Shown: positions 47,040 to 59,300 of the stretch, one piece after another | Position numbering within the stretch: position 1 is the stretch's first letter | Layout: each line of letters begins with the position of its first letter | Assembly: GCA_003833135.1 (NCBI GenBank) | Contig: QZLH01000309.1 | Location: forward strand, 49,550 to 113,549 | Direction of reading: 5' to 3' | From: Oehlia diaphana | Taxonomy: Eukaryota; Glomeromycota; Glomeromycetes; Glomerales; Glomeraceae | Length of the DNA: 64,000 nt | Position numbers and translations under genes: made by a program | The notes under the pieces: generated by a model | Databases searched by the model: none | Seen by the model: the letters and a program-made list of their open reading frames with translations, nothing else | Told to the model about the DNA's origin: nothing

Positions 47040-49400
47040 TTAATTGTATATATACTAATCATTTGATATACTTAAGAATTGTACGCTACGCTGTCCATTT
47101 TCAAGACTAGGATAACAACTTCCAAAGTTGAGAGGAAATGTTTTTAGTATATGTTCTGGCTGTTAGAAAAACAAGAGAATGTTACACAATACGCCAACAA
47201 ATTGGATCGTTCATCAGTATTCAAATTTCATAATCAATTTATAGGGTGAGCGAGTCGAGTAGGGGATTAAATTATAATTGAATTGTGAATTTTATGTAAT
47301 ATATGCCCAATATTGATCCCAAGTTCTATATTTATTGTATATACGGTATATTTTTGCTCAAATGTTCGCGTATGACTTCTTTGATTGCACGGCGAAACTT
47401 TTGTGAGTACTACATAATAATGGATTCATGTTATTTTTGACGTCTACTCAGAGTTTCAGACATCAACACCACTATACCCAATTTTTGGACAAAAAATTAC
47501 GCTAAAAATGAATGATTCTTTAACATAACATCATTCAGACGTAAGATAATTATAAAATCATTTTTAATATGAATTCGGGTAATATTTACAAATTTGGTTA
47601 ATTCTCCTCAACAATTAGCAACTATTATCACTTCTTCGAAACTTTCACATGCTATTATTAAAAATTTTCTGGCACGGGATAATTTTACTGTTAAATTTCT
47701 TTTTTTAAAAAAAAGATTTTTGGACATTGGCATCACATTAACAAAAGATTATGCTAACCTAATGTCATTATGATTTATTTAAATGCAAAAAACAATAAAC
47801 CTTTTGTTATGGTGAAATCGTGTATTCTTATAATAATGGATTACTTTCATAGAGAATCTTTACAGATATTGACATCATTTTAAAACAAATTAAACAAATT
47901 AAACATTATGCTAAAAGCTTGACCTTCAAATGAAATCTTTATATTTGAAATTTCGTTTTATTAATAGTTAAAAAGTGGACAAAAAATGGCAGCTAAGTCT
48001 TTTAAGTTATTTTATTTCATTTGTACTAAAATTTCGGTAAATTTACAAATCTACGAATTATTTTTAAATACGCGAAAGTTAACGTAAATAAGCCTATAAG
48101 TTATTTTTACGCCATGAAAAGGTCAATTACGACCTACGCATATATGCAGTATATATGCTAATTCATCTGATACAATCAAATTATATAGTGTAGAATCCCA
48201 TTTTCAAAGGATAATGTTTTAGTATAAGTGTAACTGCAGAAATGTTACACAGTACGCGAAAGCAAATCGTTCATCTTTCAAAATTTCATAATCAATTCAT
48301 AGAGCGAACGAACAGGAAAGTTTTGATAATTTAATTACGAATTTTTATGTGATACGAAAGTTTTATAGTTATCTAACATTACAAAAATTTCTGCGAAATC
48401 CTTTTTGGGTTATCGATTCTGAATTTCGACATAAAATATTTAAGATCTTTGATTGCACGGAGGAATTTATGATTAATTGCCTGTTTTTTCCTGTGATGTG
48501 TTAGTACATTACTAGCAGAATTTCATGTTATATTCGAATTATACTCTCACTATACTGATTTTTGTACAGAAAATATAAACATTACACTTAAATGACATAA
48601 ACGCAAAATAAATTTGATCAGTTTTTTTGATTATTATAAATTAAAATATTAAGCGAAACGATTCACGTTAGAAACAATTTATATTATTTAATTTGAGTTT
48701 GAGAAGATGAATATTAATAATTTTAACAAATTTGGTCAACAATTAAATGATATTATTTTAATATTTATAATTTACTGTAAATCGATAAGAAGTTATTAAG
48801 ATATTGACATCACATAAACAAACATTCGCTAAATTGAATGTCATTATGATTTATCGTAACCGATTTCTTCTTGAGTTATTATTTGAATTCGGGTAATTTA
48901 AATATAATTAAAAAATTATTTAATAATCAACGATAATGGTCAAATTTAATTCAGGGAGCGCCTTTTCGTGATTTTTTCTTTTGGACGGTTGGTGTTTTAA
49001 AAACACTAAGCCTCTTTTCTGGAGCAATTACGCTAAAGTAAATGTCATTATGATACATTTAATTGATTTCTTGATATTTGATATAACATCATTTAGACGT
49101 AAAAAAATAAATCAGGAAATTTGGAGCCTGATCGAAAGATAAAATTTGTTCGTTTAAATTTAGTTTTCAGATGTTTATTTATTTGAATATTGAATTTGTG
49201 ACAACAAAATTTAATTATTAAGATAACGAATTGCTTCCCGAAAAAGACTTTAAACCTCGTGAAATGAAGACAAAAATCAGATTAGCTCTTTTTTGAGTTG
49301 GCGTTTTATTCTTGAGATATTGACATCATTTTAAAACAAATAAAATATTATGCTAAACCAAATTTATATTTGACCGATTTCATGAGCATCATCAGACGCC
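47040..49400. repeat. Cluster of diverged internal repeats
   Basis: Several word sets recur here at irregular spacing. A segment with ATGTTACACA(A/G)TACGC, then TCGTTCATC and TTTCATAATCAATT, appears at about 47170-47240 and again at 48240-48300. The motif ATATTGACATCA, followed by an A-rich run and GCTAAA, appears near 47868, 48803 and 49316. AATGTCATTATGAT appears near 47762, 48838 and 49033. Related ACATCATT(C/T)AGACG words occur near 47527 and 49088. The pattern suggests tandem or nested copies of a roughly 1-kb sequence that have since diverged. No coding frame accompanies it. Confidence 0.65.
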
Positions 49401-49508
49401 AGATGTAAATCATTTTTTTTATATATATAGAGTTATTCCTCAACTTTTTTTTAAACAAAAATTTACCGTTTCCAAGCAAATTATTATAATAAAAACCATT
49501 CAAAAAAA

Positions 49509-50186
49509 ATGACTGATCAAAGTCCATACCCAGAAGAAGAGGGAATCGTTAAGGACGAATTTTATGTCCAAAATGAAGAACACGGAGGAGATGAATATGA
49601 TCCTCGGCAAGATATGGAAGAAGAAGAAGAAACAGAAGACACTACTGATGTTGTGGAAGAGGGTTTGTTTATAATGTTAAATTAATAAACGTCTTTTATG
49701 ATCATTTTTTTTTAACTCAACAAAAAATAGATCCCGCTGATTTAGATCAAAATGCAACAATTGAACCAAAGAGATTTCGTGATTCTACCTATAATATCGC
49801 ACAAAAGAAAGGCTTTTATGATGAGAATGAGAATGAGGCAGATGTAACAGGAGGCGATGTTTCTGAGCAAAGTGTTAACAAAGATAGACAATTGTAAATA
49901 TAACACTCCAACTTCTATCATTATTTTGGATTTTTTTTTAATTGTAAATTTTTTGTTGTAGGTCATCGCTTGTTGCTGCATCTCACCGAAAGAATAGAGC
50001 TCCGGAACAAAAACGTCAAAGTGCTTTAAAGGCTTCAGAATTGCATGAAAAGGTGACCGGACATCCTTTGAAAATAAATGAGGGTATTTATTTATATACA
50101 TATTATACATCCCTTACATTTTCTATATTTTTTTAATAATTAAATTTTCCTTTTTGCCTCAATTTATAGAGGGAGAAGTTCAATAG
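49509..50186 (+). CDS. Small acidic protein of unknown function
   Basis: Four exons (49509-49662, 49731-49893, 49962-50083, 50170-50186) join in phase to 151 residues; the last exon codes only five complete residues. The first ~50 residues are very acidic (YDPRQDMEEEEETEDTTDVV). The middle is KRFRDSTYNIAQKKGFYDEN, and the C-terminal part is basic and polar (ASHRKNRAPEQKRQSALKAS, then KVTGHPLKINEEGEVQ). I see no signal peptide or membrane span. It looks like a disordered, probably nuclear or cytosolic protein. I do not recognise the family. Clean splice sites and conserved phase argue that it is real. It is convergent with the MLRQ-like gene. Confidence 0.72.
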
Positions 50187-50744
50187 ATGAGGATTTAGTG
50201 ATAAATAAAATTTCGATCTATGTATGAACTGTGTTAGTTTTTTGTTATTCGTTTGTGGTGATCTGGTAGTTAACAGAAAGGGTGTAAAATATTTTATGAT
50301 TAAAAAATTTCCGAAGAGATTTAAACATTTTTTTTTATTACATAATAAATCAATTATTATTATTATTATTTTTTAAAAAAAAAAAAGTAATAGGTACGAA
50401 AGGTTTCGATTGTTTTATATGTATAAAATCTAAACTTTTATTAATGATCACGTGCAATATTACATCTATATAATAATAAGTTTGATGTAAGTAAAAATTA
50501 TGTATATGTATGCTAAGTGATTAAATTTATTGAACGGTTGGTTAATAAATGTTCGTAATATGACTTGGACCATTTTTGTGTCATCTTCCCAAGTTTCAAC
50601 AGAATTATAACCTGTCACGTTTATATCTATATTTGTTTTAAAATATAATGAGAATGAAAACATAAGTATTATAAAAAGAAAAATTGTAAATTATCTAATT
50701 TTTTCATAGAAAAATGGAATGGCTTTTTGTTTTTCATTTTTTCG
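50187..50744. other. Spacer between convergent genes
   Basis: 3' flanks of the acidic-protein gene (plus) and the MLRQ-like gene (minus). A TTA microsatellite lies near 50352-50371 and an A-tract follows. No gene is supported. Confidence 0.55.
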
Positions 50745-51150
50745 TTATACTACTAAAACGTACTTTCTGTCGAATTTCTGATTGACGCTCATAAGTTTTA
50801 CTTGCGTGCCGTCTTGGATATTATTCCATGGCGTTGGGTTATTTTTTCTAATGATGAGAATGATGAGAGAAGATTAATTTTCCATCAGAATGAAAGGATG
50901 TTTTTAAATAATTATTTAAAGTAACTTACTTATCCCAAACGACTTCGGGTCCCCGAGCAAGGCGAGTAAGATACCAGCCGGCACCAAAAACGGCTACACC
51001 CTATTATGTCATAATAAATTAGAATATAGACATATAACTTAAACTCTTAAAGTACTTTCAAATAATACATACGGTTACAGCGTAGATTGGGAGGATTTCA
51101 ATCCGGTACCAATTTCTCATAAATGTTGACCTTGCGACTGCGGCAGACAT
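50745..51150 (-). CDS. MLRQ/NDUFA4-like mitochondrial respiratory subunit
   Basis: NDUFA4 was first assigned to complex I and is now regarded as a cytochrome c oxidase subunit in animals. Three exons (51150-51073, 51000-50930, 50847-50745) join in phase to 83 residues, the family's normal size. After a short N-terminus the single membrane helix runs IEILPIYAVTVGVAVFGAGW, followed by YLTRLARGPEVVWDKKNNPT, the signature of this family (L-x-R-L-A...P-V-W-D...NNP-P-W). The tail (DGTQVKLMSVNQKFDRKY) faces the intermembrane space in the family. The gene is too short and split to show as one long frame. Its start codon follows no in-frame upstream ATG. Confidence 0.85.
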
Positions 51151-53218
51151 TTTGATTCGATGTTGTATTGATGTATTTAATTTGAGAAGTGAGAGAGAAA
51201 AATTTTTTTCTGTGGCAAAGGATGATAATATAATATAATAATAATATCCTGTACGATTATTATAAAATTGTTTATGTGAAAAAAAATTTTTTTCTTGAAT
51301 GTGAAAAGGAGGAGACGGTTTATATATTTTACAAAGCCGGGAAGTTCCGCCGTGAACGGCAATAAACGGGCGTAAAAAAATACGTGTATAATATGTTTAT
51401 ACATATTTAATGAATTCATAATAAAATAATAATGCAGCCATGCAGGAACATCTATGGTAAATAAAATCTTGACAGATTTTTTCCTGAGTCAAATTTTCTA
51501 AATAAGGTTAATATTTGATTATTTTGGGTTATAAATACAATCGTTTTTTTTTTTGTAATAAAAAAAAAGTACTTTGTAACCTTATACTAACTGATTGGCA
51601 ATAAAAAAAAGAAAGAAAATGAATAAATAAATACGAATCATATGGGATCTTTGATTCGGGTATTCCACATTGTATACTTTCAAAGTATCACAACTGAATT
51701 ACTTTGTTACGGAAGAATACGGAACCAAAGTAATTCTGCTAACGTAATGTGCGACCACACACTATGATGCAATTTCTCCTTCTCACATACAAAATAGTTA
51801 AATAATATTCGGAATCATTTTGTTCGAGTGTCAGTATCAAATTAATTATGAAAAGTAATTTTTAATAAAATTTTAATTTATTAGTTTTTTTTTTCGTCAA
51901 ATAAATAGTGGATAGTCATAAAAGATTTATTCAACTGACGCAAAAAAAAGATGTCTTATTTCGGTCATCTCCACCAAAGAATCTATTTTGAGTACGTAAG
52001 CCTTTTTTTTTTTTTAGAAATTTTTAATTTATGTTATGATTGCGTAATTACTAAAATGGCTAGTCAATTTACTTTTTGCGCCTCTTAGATCTTGTAATCC
52101 GATTTGCAATTTAAGCCATGCGGCGTCGGCAAGATTATTCACCCGATAATCAACTAACTCGTGACTTTAGTTCTTTAACTCCCCCAGCTACGCCATCAAA
52201 AAAGCTCGGGTTTGGCCCGCATTACGGCGTTATGCACTAACACGTGAAATATACAGTGACGAATAAGGGCGTGACGAATAAATTTTTACTTACTCGAAAA
52301 AAACTGTCACCCAGATATATATAAACAGTGAAGCTCGGCCGGAGGTGTGACGATGTGACGAATATTTTCACGGTCACGTGCCCGAGCTTTTTTGATGGTG
52401 AAGCTGGGGAAAATTTAGTTCTTTATTATTATCACGTGAAGACGAATTATTGCGAATTGCGATTTTTAGCATATTAAATGAATTTATATTATTCTGGCGT
52501 GAAAATTGGATGTACAATGAATGTTTAAATTTTATCGTTTCCTTGATGTAATTAAATTTGACATCTACCCGCTTTCAGTAATCTGAGAATTCGAAATTAA
52601 AAATAAATATATATATCTCCTAATTCCTAAATAGTTTCTAAACTAACGACTTATCATACCCACAAAAAAAAAAAAAATTCTATTATTAGAATTTAGAAGA
52701 TTGAATTTTACGTTAGTTAATTTAATATTTCGACCTTATATCCCACTTTCCTCACCCCAAAACCCGCTTTTTAATATATTAGGGGCGATTACGGCGAACC
52801 ATAACCACCCCAACAAACAAAAATTATCCAGTTGAGACACTCATTAAGAGCGTTCAAAGCAACAGTTACCAACGCTGTGCAATGTCGGCGACCATCACTT
52901 ACACGTCCGCCTTCTTGTTCACGGTCGTGTCCTGGCAGGTAAGTATGATTTGCAAAGATGCGATTATCGGTCTATTTATGCTCAAATCGCAAATTATGGG
53001 ATCGATGAAAATGGCGCAGTAAATTTTCGAAATGACTTTCCAATGATCATCATGATCATCAGTACATCACCATAAAATTACACGTTCAATATTTTTATGA
53101 GGGTGGTTTATTCGTGAGAAAAAACATACATATTAGCCTATTTTAGTATTTTCCCGAAGGGCTTAGTAGAAGGCCACTTTTTAACGATATCTCTTTTTAT
53201 AATTTCACGAACTATAAT
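51151..53218. other. Spacer containing a MITE and a small unassigned frame
   Basis: Besides the MITE (52166-52425) there is a GC-richer patch at 52750-52930. It holds a 46-codon frame (52882-53022, MSATITYTSAFLFTVVSW start) with a good GTAAGT donor inside it after SWQ. It could be a first exon of an upstream transcript or chance; I do not call it a gene. A 16-bp word cgtgaacggcaataaa at 51351-51366 recurs at 46154-46169. Confidence 0.5.
52166..52425. mobile_element. 236-bp MITE with perfect 12-bp target-site duplication
   Basis: The sequence tttagttcttta occurs exactly at 52166-52177 and 52414-52425 and flanks an element with inverted ends. The left end carries ccccagctacgccatc followed by aaaaaagctcggg; the right end is its complement (cccgagctttttt, then gatggtgaagctgggg), with about three mismatches over 30 bp. 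The interior is GC-rich for this window, lacks coding capacity and repeats the word gtgacgaat four times. A duplication of 9-12 bp points to Mutator-like or a related superfamily rather than Tc1/mariner or hAT. The intact duplication suggests fairly recent insertion. Confidence 0.85.
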
Positions 53219-54682
53219 ATGCAAACCGCGGCGACAATTATTGTTATTATAATTGCAGTTATAACTGCATTATCTTATAATTGGATAGATGAATCTATAA
53301 CTATTTATGGATTTAAAAGACCAGATATTAAACCTTACGAAGGAGGAAAATGTAGAGTAATTGAAGGTCATTATATATCTGATTTATCTTGAAAAGTAAT
53401 TGAAAAATTTGAATAATTCTTTCTTACGATTGAATTTATTAGGAATTGAAACTTGTGAAGATATAGTTATTCATCATCGAACTGGTCACGCTTTTATGGC
53501 CTGTGGTGATAAAACTATTAGAAGTCAAGTATTTTATCCACCAATTAACCTTATTACAGATACGACTCAACTTATAAGAGATACTCCTTACATTTATGAC
53601 ATTAATGTATGTATATTATCAATTATAATCTTTCTTTGTTTTTTAAAAAATCATATTTAAAGTGTTTTTCTTTATTAGAATGATAAACTTATTCCACTTG
53701 AATTAAAAAATTTTCCACCGGAAGAAGATTTTTTGTTATGTGGATTGGGAATATACGAGGATGAAAAAAATGAACCAAATAAATTATATGTATTTTTTAC
53801 AAATCACAAAAAAACTGGTAGTGTTATTGAAATCTTTGAACATATCCTGAACACAAATGAATTAGTTCATTTAAGTACCGTTAAAAATGATTTAATTATT
53901 ACTCCAAATGATGTCGTGCCCGTTTCAAAGGATGAATTTTATGTTACTAATGATCATGGTCATAAAACCGGATTTTGGAGAGAATTTGGTGGTATATAAA
54001 ATTACATGCATGTGTATGTATATATATTATATCTGCATTTTTTTACGCGTATTATTTAATTTATTTAGATTTTACTCGTCGTCCATGGGGAAATGTTGTA
54101 TTTCATTCTTCAATTACGAATACAACTGAGATTGTTGCAGATAGTATAAGATATCCTAATGGAATAACTTCAAATTGGGATAATTCCAAAATATATGTTG
54201 GAACTTCTACTGGTGGAGAACTTTTAATTTATGATCGTAAATCAAATAATAAACTTCATCTATCGGAAAGTTTATTTACCGGATTATCAATTGATAACAT
54301 AAGTGTTGATGAACAAACTGGTGAAATTTATTGTGCTGGTATGTATATATTAAAAATATATTGAGTTGTATATTTATTTATTTGTTTATTTATTTTTATA
54401 GCAACACAAAAACCTTTGGCTGCATTGGCTTATATGAGAGATCGCACTGGAACAGCTCCTCCACAACCAGCTGCTATCATAAAAGTAAGTAACAATACAG
54501 CCGAAGATAAATTCTACGGAATAAAATATTCTCAAAAGATAATATTTGAGGATAATGGAAGCATCTTACCTTCCGTATCAATTGCTACTGCAGATAGGCA
54601 AAGGAATGTAATGCTTTTGGGTACTTTTCGTGGAGATGGTATAGCTAGGTGTGAACTAGAGTCGTTTATCGAAATTAATTAA
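53219..54682 (+). CDS. Membrane-anchored paraoxonase/arylesterase-like beta-propeller
   Basis: Five exons (53219-53366, 53443-53606, 53679-53991, 54069-54338, 54402-54682) join in phase to 391 residues. An N-terminal hydrophobic helix (TIIVIIIAVITAL) serves as signal anchor. The rest matches the paraoxonase six-bladed propeller. The expected calcium ligands are all recognisable: ED (55-56), PND (Asn181), PNG (Asn239) and DNISVD (Asp284, Asn285). Of the two histidines needed for lactonase activity in human PON1, the second fits NH (His147). The first seems replaced, since the region reads LLCGLGIYED. Exon 1 must be spliced at a GTCATT donor (53367); the stronger-looking GTAATT 30 bp later lies beyond an in-frame TGA. 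The family hydrolyses lactones and aryl esters; activity here is uncertain. Convergent with the U2A' gene. Confidence 0.85.
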
Positions 54683-54937
54683 TTTCGGCATTGGCCTTTT
54701 TATTTTCGGCAAGCAACTTTAGTGAACTTGATCTTTAAATTTAGTGACATATAACTATACGGATATTACTGCAGATATTTATTTTGTATAAAACAACAAA
54801 AAAAAAAAAAATATTTCTATTCTAAAAATAAAAATTATAACTTGGTTTTTTTTTGCTATACTAAAACGTCTATTCGATATACAAATAAAAAGAAAGAAAA
54901 GTGATACAATTAAATTGATTTCATAAGTAAATATTCT

Positions 54938-56371
54938 TCAATCTTCCATTTCTTCATCATCCTCTTCAATTTCACCAGGTTTTGATCCAGGAATATGACC
55001 TGATTGTAATAACTTTTCAAGACGCGTAACTTCTTCCAAAGTTTTAGCATTACGAATTGCATCCTAAATAATAAATAATATATACAAAAAATTAAAAATC
55101 AGTTTAATAAAATTGTAAATCAGAAAAAATAGAAATGTAAATGAGAATATTTACTTTAATTTTGGATTGTTCCTCTATTGACATTCCAAGCGTGGGTAAG
55201 TTTGATTTGGGAAGATTAATTCCTTTACTTGAAACCAATCCCTCACCCGGCTCGAATGTCTTGGATGCAACTTCAGAGATAGATTTTGCAAGTGAAGTCA
55301 TTTCACCTTTCAATGTTTCAAACAATTGTTTAGCTTCTTTGCGTTCCTATTTAAAAATAGGTATAAAAAACATAATAAGTATATGTAAAATATATATAAA
55401 AAAAAAAATAAATTATATATATATCATATATATATGACAAATAATTTTCCAAACAATTAAATTAATTCACACTTACCACATCACGAACTCTCTTAAAATC
55501 CAAGACTCTAACAGATTTAACTTTCCAAATAATCCAACTTCTATACCATTGTTTTCTTGTAACAGGATTATCTAATAAACTAATATATTGTAATCTATAA
55601 CATCCTGATAAAGGTTCAAGATCTGATAATTCTGATATGTTATTATTAGTTAAAACTAATGTTGTTAAATTAGGAAGGAATTCGAATATTTGTGGATCAA
55701 TACGAGTAATACGATTATTTGCTAATAATAGAGTCTTAACACGACGTAACAACGGAAAATTTCCAAGAACACGAATGTCATTATCTGTTAAATCGATCGT
55801 GTCATTTTGATCCTATAAAAATTAAAATATGATTTATTTTTAAATTATTTATAAAATAAATAAAAATTATTTTTAAAATACCTTAGATACACCAAGATTT
55901 TCTATAGCAGGGATTTTGTTTCCTAATTAAATTTAAGAGAAGGGATAAAGGATTTCGAGTCAGGGAACAATATGGAAATTCGTTTTTTAAAATCTAATAA
56001 AACAAAACAAGGGCAATGTCACTTATAGTTGATCATTGCCCATGATTTGATTTTCTTTATTGATTTAAAGTTGAAGGAATAATATACAGAAGTTACGTTA
56101 TCATTTAGTTCCCTAAACTATAATTATTTCGAAACCTAAGCAATTATATCAAATTACTATATATAAAATAAAACTAAATTTAAGAACACCAACGTAATTT
56201 ACCAATACTCTTCTTTTTTCACTTATTAGAACCATATTTTACCCTTATAAAGATAACCAGTGTTGTCCTAAAAAACACCTTCTAAAGGATACCTCGTAGA
56301 TCAAGTTCTCGATCTTTGACAGCATTGATATAACTAAGTGAACGTTCGATAAGTTCCGGTGTAAGTTTCAT
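54938..56371 (-). CDS. LEA1: U2 snRNP A' (leucine-rich repeat splicing factor)
   Basis: U2A' binds stem-loop IV of U2 snRNA with U2B'' and is part of the U2 snRNP in the nucleus. Five exons (56371-56293, 55922-55882, 55812-55477, 55346-55155, 55063-54938) join in phase to 257 residues, against about 255 in animals. It starts MKLTPELIERSLSYINAVKD with the family's typical RELDLRGNKIPAIENLG. Leucine-rich repeats follow (IDLTDNDIRVLGNFP, VKTLLLANNRITRI, LTTLVLTNNNISEL), then the cap region RLQYISLLDNPVT and WKVKSVRVLDFKRV. The C-terminal tail is charged and acidic. Intron 1 is about 370 bp, several times longer than the others (50-110 bp). All parts of the family are present. Confidence 0.95.
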
Positions 56372-59300
56372 TGCTTTCCTATGTAAGTTTTTTTTTAATT
56401 TGAATTTGGGACCAATTTTGTTCTAGTTTATCATATGATCGTTTTATAATCAGCCAATCATGTTTCATTTAGGTTGTTATCCTAATTTCCCATTCGTTAA
56501 GATTTCAGATTCTCGCCCGCATATAAAATTTCTTCTGTATTACCGTCATTTCCTATAAACAGAGAAATTTCTAAATTATCATCTCTTTAAAGGACTATCT
56601 AAAGAGGAGAAATAATCTTTCACATTAGTAATTTTAATCTAATAAATTAAGTATGGTAAGGGAAGCTCTGACTTCTTTGATACAGATGGAGAGGCTTGAA
56701 AACTTTGATGGTGTTCTCACACAAAAAGCAGCTACGAACTTCATATTGTATATCCTTTATTTTAGCTAAATTCGTTAATCGGGATGGAAATAATGTCGAT
56801 ATTTACCCTGGACAGATTCAATACTTTTTTATCTTCCTAGAATTTAGTTCATACATTCGCTTTTGTTAGATGGTAAAGGGAGAAAGATGTCAAAGAATGG
56901 GGAAAAATTTTATGATGATTTTATCGACGATTTTTGGAAGAAGCCAGGTAACATACATAATTTTTTTTTTATATAGAATTACTTAATACTGAATTCGTTT
57001 TTATTTTTTAAGGAGTACATTAGCAATGTATTTAATAAAGCCGCTCAGAATATGCCAAAGATTACGAATTAATGAGGAAATATCACGTAGATCAAATTGC
57101 AGCGCTCTCGTCGATATATATGATAATTACAAAGAACTTATCGAGAAAAGCACCTAGTTTAAGATCGACAAAAAGGCATTAAAAACTTTTCAGATAGCAG
57201 AATATGTAAAAAAGGATTGATCAAAAAAGAGGAGTCCCTCTATGGTTAATTAAACCTACATGATTTATGGACAAATTAGCAGACGTGAGGAAGAACCAAG
57301 TTGTTCTGAATTAAAAGATCAAGATGATAAATTGAGGAATGAATCCGAATATGAATTATTATGTAGAGTTTATTATTTTTGATCAAAAGAGGATAAAAGA
57401 TAAAAAATAACCAAAAATTTATTGATGAAGGAGTTTATTATTTTTGATCAAAAGAGGATAAAATATCTAAGAAAACAAACAGTAGATATTACAATAGAAT
57501 TTCTCATAATCGCTTCTATATCCAGGAATTGGACCATCGTATCTCTTGTTTCGTTTCAGATTTATTCCTAGTTCCCAAGAAGGGTTCGTTCCGTTATAGA
57601 TTTACGTCGTTTAAATCAATACGTTCAATATATAAACAATAATCAGGAATCTATTGACGAACCAACCCATTATGGACAAAAGGATATGGTCGAAGGACAA
57701 GAATATTCGATACGTCATTTATAAAGTCTCCGCAGCTATTAGACCTATTGATAATACTCTTCGTATGGTATACGCGTCAAAACCGGGTTCTACATAAGGA
57801 GAGGTCTCAAGACATGGCAAACTCGTTAGTTGCATAGAATGGTCCGAAGATATTATTAACTTTCCCGAAGTATAAATAATAATGTGAGCTCATCATTTAT
57901 TAACGGTTTAATTTTCGAAAACTTGCCAAGGTCTTCATGATAGAAACTTGCGAAACTCCTGAAAGGTATATTTCAACAACAGTCAAGTGAGAAGAGATCA
58001 AAAATTACAGGAAAATCTCAATTATTATATATGAGACTAAGAAATTTGTTTTTTTTTCAGTATCGGGAAGAGTACTCACTGAAAAATGCTTAATAATGTA
58101 ATTAAAAAACGGAAAATGGTTAAGAGAAGAAAAAGGAAATTTAAGAACCACATTCATCCGAACATCCTGATCAATATATATTGGCTCATTCTGGGAATTG
58201 ATTTACCTCAGCTTAAGCTGTATCAAAATTGCGAAGAATCCTACAAAAAGATGACTAAAATTTATATAAGCTTGATCATTAGTTAATTGGATTAATTTTA
58301 GTTAATTGTCAATAAGATGGGAAATTCTTAAAAGAATTCTATTAGTGATTGAGCAAAGGATTAAGGTGGCGAGTCAGGAGATCATACATACAGCTGAAAT
58401 TGGAAATGCAATAGCACAAAATAATGTTTTTAATTTATTATTAATTAACTTATCTAAGCACTTGTAAAGTATGGATATCATTTTACTGGAGGTTTAGATC
58501 GCCATCTGGGAGAGTGTTTCACAAATTATAAAAAATAAAAAAACAAAAATTGATGCAATGTAGAAGCTCGCATTGATTTATGTCTTTGCATAAGTCACGA
58601 CGAAGCCGAAATAATTATAAAAAACAAGGAAGGATTGATAGCGACGATAGACGTTTACATGCAAATGTAGAATGAATGATGTACAGTAAACCAGAGAAGG
58701 TATAATTATTAGATTTTTAAAAAAAGGAATTCTTCAAATGATATTAAGGAGTTGTCATACAGATACTTGTTTCATTCACTTACTCGGTAAATCTACTTAT
58801 TAATCATTTGAGAGAATATTAAACATTCATGATATCAGTAATTACGTTGATGGTAATTTTTTACTTAGTGTGAACATTTTGGCTTGATTGTAAATTTTAG
58901 ATTATAAATTCAGACCAGGAAACTGCTCGAGGACAGGGAACATCGCAGTACCGAGGTGTAGTGAGATAGCACAACATTTGAGTTATTTATCAATTTTAAC
59001 TCTGTATGCGAATGTTATATTATAATAAAAAAACTGTATATTATTATCATTTATAAAAATAAATAAAAGAAACAATTTTATTTTTTTTTTTTTAAAAAAA
59101 AAAAAAAATTAATTAAAATTTAAAAAAAATGAAAATTTATTTAAAAAAAATAAAATTTTTTTTTTTTTTTTNTATTATTAGGTAATATTAAAGGGTGACA
59201 AAAAAAAAAAAAAAAATGAATTTATATAGAATAGGTCCAAAAAAAAGATAAAATAGTTAGATCCGGAATTAATTTAATATAATAAAAAAAAAGTATACTG

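Larger units (their letters stand above)
42524..49508. other. 7-kb gene-poor region rich in old repeats
   Basis: No intact gene is seen. It contains a MITE (43687-44148) and a repeat cluster (about 47040-49400), listed separately. A patch near 44930-45420 reads on the plus strand as ELETVETVMKELRSRARK and then LSLEDEEADYFLDSDAKKR before breaking down, a worn coding remnant, probably of an element ORF. A minus-strand patch near 46400-46680 gives CDFCPGTDQQHRHVTPEHYK in one frame and a 63-codon frame in another, again looking like broken coding sequence. Neither could be assigned. Confidence 0.5.

Noticed and set aside
52882..53022. Small GC-rich frame considered as first exon of the paraoxonase-like gene
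   Set aside because: The gene already has a good signal-anchor start at 53219; joining the two frames gives no family support.
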